Shown: positions 20,140 through 27,128 of the stretch, piece after piece
Position numbering within the stretch: position 1 is the stretch's first letter
Layout: each line of letters starts with the position of its first letter
Assembly: GCA_002340095.1 (NCBI GenBank)
Contig: DDKS01000042.1
Coordinates: 36,151 to 100,150 of the forward strand
Source of the DNA: Betaproteobacteria bacterium UBA2592
GTDB lineage: Bacteria > Pseudomonadota > Gammaproteobacteria > Burkholderiales > Rhodocyclaceae
Direction: 5' to 3'
DNA length: 64,000 nucleotides
Translations under genes and position numbers: made by a program
The notes under the pieces: model-generated
Databases searched by the model: none
What the model was told of the DNA's origin: nothing
What the model saw: the letters and a program-made list of their open reading frames with translations, nothing else

Positions 20140-23028
20140 ATGCCCGCCTCCCTGCCCCTTTCCGCCCTCGAACAGCACGACGAATTCATCGCCCGCCACC
20201 TGGGCCCCTGCCCCGCCGAGCAGGCCGCCATGCTGGCCGCCATCGGCGCCGGCAGCCTGGAAGAACTGGTGGACCAGACCGTCCCCGCCGCCATCCGCCT
20301 GCCCGCCGACCTCAAGCTGCCGGCCCCGCGTCGGGAACACGAGGCCCTGGCCGACCTGAAGGCCCTGGCCCAGAAAAACGTGCTGAAGAAGAACCTGATC
20401 AGCCTGGGCTACCACGAGACCCTGACCCCCAAGGTGATCCTGAGAAACGTCATGGAGAACCCGGGCTGGTACACCGCCTACACCCCCTATCAGGCCGAAA
20501 TCGCCCAGGGGCGCCTGGAGGCCCTGCTCAACTTCCAGCAGATGGTCATCGATCTGACCGGCCTGGAACTGGCCAACGCCTCCCTGCTCGACGAGGCCAC
20601 CGCCGCCGCCGAGGCCATGACCATGGCCCGCCGGGTGAGCAAGTCCAAGTCCAACCGCTTCTTCGTCGATAGCGGCTGCTTCCCCCAGACCCTGGACGTG
20701 GTCAAGACCCGGGCCGAATACTTCGGCTTCGAACTGGTGTTCGGCAACGCCGACCAGGCCGCCGACCAGGACGTGTTCGGTGCCCTGCTGCAATACCCGA
20801 ACGAAAAGGGTGAAGTGGTGGATCTCGGCGACAGCATCGCCGCCCTCAAGGCCGCCGGCGCCGTGGTCGCGGTCGCCACCGACCCCATGGCCCTGGTGCT
20901 GCTCAAGTCCCCCGGCGCCATGGGCGCCGACATCGCCCTGGGCTCCAGCCAGCGCTTCGGCATTCCCATGGGCTTCGGCGGCCCCCACGCCGCCTTCTTC
21001 GCCACCCGGGAAGCCTTCGTCCGCTCCATGCCCGGCCGCATCATCGGCGTCTCCAAGGACGCCCGCGGCAACCGGGCCCTGCGCATGACCCTGCAGACCC
21101 GGGAACAACACATCCGTCGGGAAAAGGCCAATTCCAACATCTGCACCTCCCAGGTGCTGCTCGCCAACATGGCCGGCATGTACGCGGTCTATCACGGGCC
21201 GGAAGGCCTGAAGACCATCGCCGGGCGCATCCATCGCCTAGCCGCCATCCTGGCCGAGGGCCTGAAGCGGGCCGGCCTGCCCCAGCTCAACGGCCACTAC
21301 TTCGACACCCTGCGCCTGGACCTGGGCGCCAAGGCCCGCTCCGTGTACCAGGCGGCCCAGCAGGCCGGCTACAACCTGCGCCTGATGGAAGGCGGCCAGA
21401 TCGGCATCGCCTTCAATGAAAAGACCACCCGGGAGGACGTGGCCGCCCTGTTCCAGCTGATCACCGGCGTCAAGCTCGATGTGGAGGCCCTGGATGCCCA
21501 GGTGGCCGCCGCCGATCCGGCCCTGCCCTCCAACCTGTTGCGCCAGGACGCCATCCTCACCCATCCCGTGTTCAACACCCACCACACCGAACACGAGATG
21601 CTGCGTTACCTGAAAAAACTGCAGAACAAGGACCTGGCCCTGGATCACGCCATGATCTCCCTGGGTTCTTGCACCATGAAGCTGAACGCCACCAGCGAGA
21701 TGATCCCCGTCACCTGGCCCGAGTTCGGCGACATGCACCCCTTCGCCCCAGCAGACCAGGCCAGCGGCTACCTGCAGATGATCGATCAGCTTGCCGGCTG
21801 GCTACAGACCATTACCGGCTTCGACGCCATCTGCATGCAGCCCAACTCGGGCGCCCAGGGCGAATACGCCGGCCTGGTGGCCATCCGCCGCTACCACGCC
21901 AGCCGCGGCGAGGGCCAGCGGGACATCTGCCTGATTCCCAGATCCGCCCACGGCACCAACCCGGCCACCGCCCAGATGACCGGCTTGCAGGTGGTGGTGG
22001 TGGACTGTGACGAAAACGGCAACGTGGATGTGGCTGACCTGAAGGCCAAGGCCGAACAGCACGCCGACCGGCTCTCCTGCCTGATGCTCACCTACCCCTC
22101 CACCCACGGGGTGTTCGAGGAAGCGGTACGGGAAATCTGTGACATCGTGCACGCTCACGGCGGCCAGGTGTACATGGACGGCGCAAATCTCAACGCCCAG
22201 GTGGGCCTCACCGCCCCCGGCTTCATCGGCGCCGATGTCTCCCACATGAACCTGCACAAGACCTTCGCCATTCCCCACGGGGGCGGCGGCCCGGGCATGG
22301 GCCCCATCGGCCTGAAAGCCCATCTGGCCCCCTTCATGGCCGACCACGTGCTGCAAGCCACTGGCCCGGCAGGCCGGGTGAATGCGGGCCAAGGCGCGGT
22401 GTCCGCCGCCCCCTTCGGCTCCGCCTCCATCCTGCCCATCTCCTGGATGTACATCGCCATGCTGGGCGGTCGGGGCCTGAAACAGGCCACCCAGACCGCG
22501 ATTTTGAACGCCAACTACGTAGCCCGCCGCCTCCAGGACCATTACCCGGTGCTGTACGTGGGCAAGAACGGCCGCGTCGCCCACGAGTGCATCCTGGACA
22601 TCCGCCCCATCAAGGCAGCCACCGGCATCACCGAGATCGACATCGCCAAGCGCCTGATGGACTATGGCTTTCACGCCCCCACAGTGAGCTTCCCGGTGCC
22701 CGGCACCATCATGGTCGAGCCCACCGAGTCTGAATCCAAGGCCGAGCTGGACCGCTTCATCGACGCCCTGATCGCCATCCGCAACGAAATCCGCCGGATC
22801 GAGACCGGCACATGGCCAGCGGACGACAATCCGCTCAAAAATGCGCCGCACACCCAGCTGGATCTGGCCGAAGCCGAATGGAAGCGGCCCTACAGCCGCA
22901 CCGAAGCCTGCTTCCCCCTGCCCTGGGTGGCCGACAACAAGTTCTGGCCGAGCGTAAACCGCATCGACGACGTGTACGGGGACCGCAACCTGGTCTGCGC
23001 CTGCCCGCCCCTGGCGGACTATCAGTGA
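20140..23028 (+). CDS. gcvP: GcvP, glycine dehydrogenase (decarboxylating), P protein
   Basis: PLP enzyme that decarboxylates glycine and loads the aminomethyl group on GcvH. 962 residues, the single-chain form as in E. coli (~957). The start at 20140 gives MPASLPLSALEQHDEFIARHLGP, matching the family. There is no good Shine-Dalgarno upstream, and the reading frame stays open back to 19927, but that extension reads as out-of-frame gcvH. The PLP lysine is in HMNLHKTFAIPHGGGGPGMGP. GSCTMKLNA and the C-terminal NPLKNAPHTQ are present. The 115-bp gap after gcvH shows no recognisable element. Confidence 0.96.
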   Translation: MPASLPLSALEQHDEFIARHLGPCPAEQAAMLAAIGAGSLEELVDQTVPAAIRLPADLKLPAPRREHEALADLKALAQKNVLKKNLISLGYHETLTPKVILRNVMENPGWYTAYTPYQAEIAQGRLEALLNFQQMVIDLTGLELANASLLDEATAAAEAMTMARRVSKSKSNRFFVDSGCFPQTLDVVKTRAEYFGFELVFGNADQAADQDVFGALLQYPNEKGEVVDLGDSIAALKAAGAVVAVATDPMALVLLKSPGAMGADIALGSSQRFGIPMGFGGPHAAFFATREAFVRSMPGRIIGVSKDARGNRALRMTLQTREQHIRREKANSNICTSQVLLANMAGMYAVYHGPEGLKTIAGRIHRLAAILAEGLKRAGLPQLNGHYFDTLRLDLGAKARSVYQAAQQAGYNLRLMEGGQIGIAFNEKTTREDVAALFQLITGVKLDVEALDAQVAAADPALPSNLLRQDAILTHPVFNTHHTEHEMLRYLKKLQNKDLALDHAMISLGSCTMKLNATSEMIPVTWPEFGDMHPFAPADQASGYLQMIDQLAGWLQTITGFDAICMQPNSGAQGEYAGLVAIRRYHASRGEGQRDICLIPRSAHGTNPATAQMTGLQVVVVDCDENGNVDVADLKAKAEQHADRLSCLMLTYPSTHGVFEEAVREICDIVHAHGGQVYMDGANLNAQVGLTAPGFIGADVSHMNLHKTFAIPHGGGGPGMGPIGLKAHLAPFMADHVLQATGPAGRVNAGQGAVSAAPFGSASILPISWMYIAMLGGRGLKQATQTAILNANYVARRLQDHYPVLYVGKNGRVAHECILDIRPIKAATGITEIDIAKRLMDYGFHAPTVSFPVPGTIMVEPTESESKAELDRFIDALIAIRNEIRRIETGTWPADDNPLKNAPHTQLDLAEAEWKRPYSRTEACFPLPWVADNKFWPSVNRIDDVYGDRNLVCACPPLADYQ

Positions 23029-23061
23029 GGCTGCGCCCGGGCTGCGGCCCGGGCCGCCCCC

Positions 23062-23274
23062 TCACCTGGCGCGCAGGGGGTCCAGCAAATGGGAGAGGCC
23101 GTTGTGGTCCAGCTCGTGCATCAGCGCCAGCAGACGCCCCAGCTCCCCGGGCGGAAAGCCCTCCCGGGCAAACCAGTTGAGGTAATGGCCGGGCAGGTCC
23201 GCCACCGCCCTGCCCTTGTATTTGCCATAGGGCATGACCGTGCTCAACAAGCGCTGCAGGACTTCGGTCTGCAT
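23062..23274 (-). CDS. DUF3820-family small protein
   Basis: 70 residues: MQTEVLQRLLSTVMPYGKYK followed by GRAVADLPGHYLNWFAREGF. The M-P-Y/F-G-K-Y-K-G-x-x-V/I-x-D-L-P-x-x-Y-L-x-W-F pattern is that of DUF3820, annotated in Pfam as a putative quorum-sensing-regulated virulence factor; the function is not settled and some domain relatives sit in nuclease-like proteins. It starts 16 bp after the isochorismatase gene and is the last gene of the lexA cluster, converging on gcvP. Confidence 0.82.
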   Translation of the reverse strand: MQTEVLQRLLSTVMPYGKYKGRAVADLPGHYLNWFAREGFPPGELGRLLALMHELDHNGLSHLLDPLRAR

Positions 23275-23290
23275 GACGGGCGGCTCCGCC

Positions 23291-23833
23291 TCAGCGGATG
23301 AATTCCTTGAGCACGGCACGGAAGGCGGCGGTGTTGGCCTTCTCCAGCCATTCGAAGGCCACCATCTCCCGGGACACGATGTCGGCCCCATGCTGGCGCA
23401 TCCGTTCGAGGGCCAGCTCCTTGTCCCGCGCCCGCCGGGAGCCGACCCCCTCCTCCACCACGAACACCCGCCGACCGGCGGCCAGCAGGTCCAGCACGGT
23501 CTGCTGCACGCACACATGGGTTTCGGTGCCGGTGACGATCCAGCGGTGACGGTCGCCCCCGGGCGCCTTCCAGAGCTGCCCTTCACCGACGGCGGAAAAA
23601 TGCTCCTTCTCCACGATCATGCCCGGCTCGAGCAGGGTCCGCAGGGCAGGCAGGGTGCCGCCCAACCCCCGCGGATACTGCTCCGTGACCAGCACCGGCA
23701 CCCCCAGAGCCCGGGCCACGCCCACCAGCCAGCACACGTTGTCCACCACCGCCTGGCCTTCGTGAATGGCCGGCAACAGCCGTTCCTGCACATCCACCAC
23801 CAAGAGCACTGATTGTTTGGCACACATCCGCAT
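23291..23833 (-). CDS. Isochorismatase-family hydrolase
   Basis: Cysteine hydrolase of 180 residues. The start at 23833 is chosen for GGGAG 7 bases upstream. Catalytic triad by family pattern: Asp in LLVVDVQERLLPAI, Lys in IVEKEHFSA, Cys in TGTETHVCVQQTVLDLL. Substrate unknown; relatives (YcaC type) are described as hydrolases without a defined physiological role. It lies 57 bp after lexA and 16 bp before the DUF3820 gene, so it probably shares the SOS-controlled lexA transcript. Confidence 0.9.
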   Translation of the reverse strand: MRMCAKQSVLLVVDVQERLLPAIHEGQAVVDNVCWLVGVARALGVPVLVTEQYPRGLGGTLPALRTLLEPGMIVEKEHFSAVGEGQLWKAPGGDRHRWIVTGTETHVCVQQTVLDLLAAGRRVFVVEEGVGSRRARDKELALERMRQHGADIVSREMVAFEWLEKANTAAFRAVLKEFIR

Positions 23834-23890
23834 TGCACGACTCCCGTTTGCAAGGATTGACGAGACAGGAGGGACGGCCGTCCCCAATCT

Positions 23891-24490
23891 TCAGTGAAGG
23901 CCCCCGCGGATCAGTCCCACCGCGATGCCCTCGATGGCGAAGTCCCCGGACCCGGGCCTGACCTGGATGGGCGCGAAATCGGGATTCTCGGCCACCAGCT
24001 CGATGCTGCCGCCACGGCGGCGCAGGCGCTTCACGGTGACTTCGTCGGCGAGCCGGGCCACGACGATCTGGCCGTCCCGGGCTTCGGACGTCTTGTGCAC
24101 CACGAGCAGGTCGCCGTCGAAGATGCCCGCATCGATCATCGACAAACCGCGTACCCGCAGCAGGTAATCCGCCCTTGGGGTAAACAGGGAGGCATCGAGA
24201 CAATAGCGGGCCTGGACATTCTCCACCGCCAGCAGGGGCGACCCTGCGGCCACGGAGCCGATCAAGGGCAAGCCCAGCTGCTCCACGAGGCGGATGCCCC
24301 GGGCCGAACCATGCTCCAGCACGATGACGCCCTTCTTGGCCAGGGCCTTGAGATGGTCTTCGGCCGCATTGGGGGAGGAAAAACCGAAGGCCCGGCAGAT
24401 CTCGGCCCGGGTCGGCGGCGCCCCGAACACCTCGACGGTATTGCGGATGAAATCGACGATTTCCTGCTGGCGACTGGTCAGTTTGGTCAT
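23891..24490 (-). CDS. lexA: LexA, SOS response repressor
   Basis: Represses DNA-damage genes; RecA filaments trigger self-cleavage. 199 residues. The winged helix is at residues 1-65 (FGAPPTRAEICRAFGFSSPNAAEDHLKALAKKG). The cleavage site is A82-G83 (SVAAGSP). The catalytic dyad is S117 (GLSMIDAGI) and K154 (VTVKRLRR). AGGA lies 6 bases before the ATG. A palindromic SOS box 14 bp upstream shows autoregulation. Unlike in many pseudomonads, no sulA-like gene follows; the partners are an isochorismatase and a DUF3820 protein. Confidence 0.97.
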   Translation of the reverse strand: MTKLTSRQQEIVDFIRNTVEVFGAPPTRAEICRAFGFSSPNAAEDHLKALAKKGVIVLEHGSARGIRLVEQLGLPLIGSVAAGSPLLAVENVQARYCLDASLFTPRADYLLRVRGLSMIDAGIFDGDLLVVHKTSEARDGQIVVARLADEVTVKRLRRRGGSIELVAENPDFAPIQVRPGSGDFAIEGIAVGLIRGGLH

Positions 24491-24504
24491 GGCATATCCT
24501 GAGG

Positions 24505-24520
24505 CTGTATTTTTTTACAG
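24505..24520. promoter_or_regulatory. LexA operator (SOS box)
   Basis: CTGT-ATTTTTTT-ACAG, a perfect CTGT-N8-ACAG LexA site, 14 bp upstream of the lexA start codon. No other match to this pattern was noticed near gene starts in the window. Confidence 0.93.
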
Positions 24521-24677
24521 CAATCTACCAGAGGCCCGGAGAATTTGCAGCAAAAACGCGTACCCGGCCCCAGCCCGGGCCCGGATGGCATGTATTGCTT
24601 GCAGAAGGTGGATGCACCCACTTCAGAAGAGCGCTGCACCGGGCCGCACGTCGATGCGCCGGACCTCTCTTCAGTGG

Positions 24678-24706
24678 TTGTTAGGTCGGTGACTCAGGCG
24701 TAGAAT
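24678..24706 (+). promoter_or_regulatory. Promoter upstream of the structured mgt-like leader
   Basis: TTGTTA (24678-24683), a 17-bp spacer, and TAGAAT (24701-24706). It predicts a transcript with a leader of about 325 nt before the GTG at 25038. Confidence 0.6.
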
Positions 24707-24712
24707 CCTGCG

Positions 24713-25037
24713 CTCCATCAACTGCGGAGTTCCCAAGTGGGCACGTGTTCGAGTGACAGTAGTCAGCCGGTTTCAATGACCGGCACCCCCTCGGCAAGAT
24801 AACGCGCAGATCTCCCTGCCGCTGTCTCGCCGAACGCGAGAGGCGGCAATCTCGTCGCAGCATTCGCTGCACGTCATTCCCCTCCCAGACAACTGATTGG
24901 CGGATCGCCTGATGGTGATCGGCTGTGAACAACGCTTGCCGCCATCGGCCAGCGGACTTGTCGTGTGCACAGCGGTGCTGCCACACGATAAGTCGTGCAC
25001 GCGACAGGGCTTCGCCTCGACCTGAGAGGAGAACGCT
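24713..25037 (+). promoter_or_regulatory. Long structured 5' leader, candidate regulatory RNA
   Basis: No protein-coding sequence is convincing here. Hairpins visible: GCCGGT/ACCGGC (24766-24784); GCCGC-TCTCGC / GCGAGA-GCGGC (24818-24847); GCAGC/GCTGC (24857-24870); TCGTGTG/CACACGA (24961-24988). The last competes with a GTGCAC repeat and a GTCG/CGAC pairing just downstream, close to the ribosome-binding site. It precedes magnesium-transport-related genes, but I could not match it to the M-box, yybP-ykoY or other known riboswitch consensus. The rest of the 517-bp gap (24521-24677) shows nothing recognisable. Confidence 0.4.
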
Positions 25038-25772
25038 GTGCGCATTGCTCGTTTTCAACATCCGTGCCGCTTCGCTGCGGCCTACCTGCCACGCCGGGCA
25101 GCCCTGCTATGTGCCATTCTGCTGCTAGCCAACACCGCCCATGCGGCGCGGCCCATGATCACCGACGATGCCCGCATCGTCGATGCCAAGGCATGCCAGC
25201 TTGAGAGCTGGATCAAGAAGAACCCGGACAGCACGGAAACCTGGGCGCTGCCAGCTTGCAACTTCACCGGCAATCTGGAGCTGAGCCTGGGTGGCGCGAT
25301 GACGCGCGAAGCGGGCCGTACCCAAACCACGGATGTCGTCATGCAGGGCAAGACCCTGTTCAAGCCCCTCGAACCGAATGGCTGGGGCATCGGTCTGGCC
25401 GCAGGTACGGTTCGTCATCCGCTGGCAGACAGCCGCGACTGGTATGCCTATGTGCCCACCAGCTTTTCGTTCCGCAACGACGCGGTGGTTGTCCACACCA
25501 ACCTCGGTTGGCTGCGCGAGGGCGAAACCCGGCGCCACCACCTGACCTGGGGCCTGGGCACCGAGGCGCAGCTTACCGAGCGCACCTGGCTGATCGCTGA
25601 GACCTTCGGCCAGAACCCGGGCAAACCTTTCCATCAACTCGGCCTGCGTCACTGGCTGGTGCCGGATCACATCCAGCTGGATGCGACCTATGGCAACCGC
25701 AACGGCGGCGCACACGGCGAGCGCTGGTTCTCCATCGGCTTGCGTCTGCTCTCCGTGCCGTTCCTGCCGTAA
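25038..25772 (+). CDS. Exported protein, probable outer membrane beta-barrel, unknown function
   Basis: 244 residues from a GTG with AGGAG 6 bases upstream. The signal peptide has a hydrophobic core LLCAILLLANTAHA, cleaved before ARPMITDDARIVD. The mature part has two Cys early (AKACQLESW, LPACNFTGN), then alternating amphipathic stretches such as GWGIGLAAGTVRH, WYAYVPTSFSFRN, HHLTWGLGTEAQL and WFSIGLRLLSVPFLP. These suggest a small barrel with an aromatic strand near the C-terminus. I do not recognise the family by name. It shares a leader with the mgt-like genes, so a role in metal handling is a guess from context. Confidence 0.65.
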   Translation: MRIARFQHPCRFAAAYLPRRAALLCAILLLANTAHAARPMITDDARIVDAKACQLESWIKKNPDSTETWALPACNFTGNLELSLGGAMTREAGRTQTTDVVMQGKTLFKPLEPNGWGIGLAAGTVRHPLADSRDWYAYVPTSFSFRNDAVVVHTNLGWLREGETRRHHLTWGLGTEAQLTERTWLIAETFGQNPGKPFHQLGLRHWLVPDHIQLDATYGNRNGGAHGERWFSIGLRLLSVPFLP

Positions 25773-25884
25773 CGCCAAAGCTGTAACAGGAATTTCGCAA
25801 ACTATGCCAGACCCTGAACCCAAGCCGCCTGCCTGAGCAGGTTTTCACCAGCGTGAATCAGGCAGGCCATCAAGGAGAAAAACC

Positions 25885-26112
25885 ATGAACATCACGCTGC
25901 TGAAAGAGTTTTTCGCAGGCTTCCTGCTCACCCGTCACCTCGCGCTCTTCATCAACGGCTTCACCAAGGGCGGCTGGATGGAGGCGCTGCTGTTCGCGCT
26001 ATCCATCGCCGTCGGCCTGACACCCGAAATGCTGCCGATGATCCTGCTCGCCTACATGGGACTGACTCAAGCCATGAAGGGCATCTACTTCCGCCGCTAC
26101 GGCTGGCAATAA
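25885..26112 (+). pseudogene. Collapsed in-frame remnant of an MgtA/MgtB-type Mg2+ P-type ATPase (75 codons)
   Basis: The 75-residue translation is three separate parts of a ~900-residue type IIIB P-type ATPase fused in frame: an N-terminal piece (MNITLLKEFFAGFLLTRHLA); the segment around membrane helices 3-4 (FINGFTKGGWMEALLFALSI then AVGLTPEMLPM); and the very C-terminus (YMGLTQAMKGIYFRRYGWQ). The phosphorylation DKTGT loop, the nucleotide domain and most helices are missing. It cannot pump ions. The strong AAGGAG site and the original start and stop are intact, so it would be translated as a two-helix membrane peptide. It lies 10 bp before mgtC. Confidence 0.85.
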
Positions 26113-26122
26113 GGAGGCGGGC

Positions 26123-26839
26123 ATGGAGGCAATGCAAAATATCAACCTGACCTCCCTGCTCGACACCCTGATCAGCCTCGCCGCCGCCTTCGTGCTCGGC
26201 GGGCTGATTGGCTTCGAGCGGCAATACCGGCAACGCACGGCTGGCCTGCGCACCAACGTGCTGGTCGCCGTCGGGGCGGCGCTGTTCGTGGATATGGCCA
26301 ACCGGCTCAACGGTCATGAAGGCGCGGCGCATGTCATGGCCTACGTGGTGTCCGGCATCGGTTTCCTGGGCGCGGGTGTGATCATGCGCGAAGAGGGCAA
26401 TGTGCGCGGCCTGAACACGGCCGCCACGCTGTGGGGGTCGGCGGCCGTGGGCGCGGCAGCCGGGGCCGACCTGATCATCGAGGCCGTGCTGGGGGCCGTG
26501 TTCGTGCTCTCGGCCAACACCCTGCTGCGCCCCATCGTCAACACCATCAACCGCAAGCCGCTGGATGTCGAGTCGGTCGAGGTGACGAACACGGTCTATG
26601 TGATCGCCGAGCGCGCGCATCAGAAGATGGTGATGGCCCAACTCGAAGAAGAGCTGGAACGCAGCAACTACCCGACCCACGATCTGGATATTCACGCCTT
26701 TGGCGAGGAGGATGTCGAAATCGAGGCGACCTTGGCCGCCACCTCGGTCGATGGCGACGAGCTGGATGCCTTGGTGAGACGGCTTGCGGCGCTACCCGCC
26801 GTCCGGCAGGCGTTCTGGAGTCCGAGCACAACCGAATGA
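26123..26839 (+). CDS. mgtC: MgtC/SapB-family membrane protein
   Basis: 238 residues: four N-terminal membrane helices (LISLAAAFVLGGLIGFERQY, LVAVGAALFVDMA, VVSGIGFLGAGVIMR, AATLWGSAAVGAAAGADLI) with the family motif GxGFLGAG, then a cytosolic ACT-like C-terminal domain (about residues 150-238). MgtC proteins support growth at low magnesium and modulate F-type ATPase or P-type ATPases rather than transporting Mg2+ themselves. AAGGAGG lies 5 bases before the ATG at 26123. The mgtA-like remnant just upstream suggests a former mgtBC/mgtAC operon. The 289-bp stretch after it holds no gene. Confidence 0.92.
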   Translation: MEAMQNINLTSLLDTLISLAAAFVLGGLIGFERQYRQRTAGLRTNVLVAVGAALFVDMANRLNGHEGAAHVMAYVVSGIGFLGAGVIMREEGNVRGLNTAATLWGSAAVGAAAGADLIIEAVLGAVFVLSANTLLRPIVNTINRKPLDVESVEVTNTVYVIAERAHQKMVMAQLEEELERSNYPTHDLDIHAFGEEDVEIEATLAATSVDGDELDALVRRLAALPAVRQAFWSPSTTE

Positions 26840-27005
26840 TCTTGCATCACAGATACCGGTACGGCATTTATGGCGTCCTTCCATACCCCGCACCCCTGGT
26901 TGCGAATTGCCCCGTCGCCACCATGGCCAGCCGCAGCCTGGCGGCGGTCGTCCTGAAGGACCATCCACCTTCACGATCACCTGCCCGCGCCGCAGCTCAC
27001 TTCCC

Positions 27006-27023
27006 TTAATATTCCTTTAATAT
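27006..27023 (+). promoter_or_regulatory. Pho-box-like direct repeat upstream of ppk
   Basis: TTAATAT (27006-27012), a 4-bp gap, and TTAATAT (27017-27023). Two 7-mers with an 11-bp period are the layout of PhoB sites, but the bases differ from CTGTCAT. It may instead supply -10 elements; TAATAT occurs in both copies. It is 106 bp before the ppk start. Confidence 0.3.
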
Positions 27024-27128
27024 GATTGCAAAAGAATCACGGACCTGCTGCCAACCCGTCTGCCGGCGTAGGCCGGAAGCCCGCCGTGGCGCCTCCGGCC
27101 TGCCCCGCATCCTGCCGAGACCCCGAAC

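Noticed and set aside
24713..25037. M-box or yybP-ykoY riboswitch in the mgt-like leader
   Set aside because: I looked for the conserved core strings of both classes and could not align them; kept only as an unclassified structured leader.
24681..25061. Minus-strand frame of 126 codons over the mgt-like leader
   Set aside because: It overlaps the promoter and hairpins of the leader, lacks a ribosome-binding site and resembles no protein.
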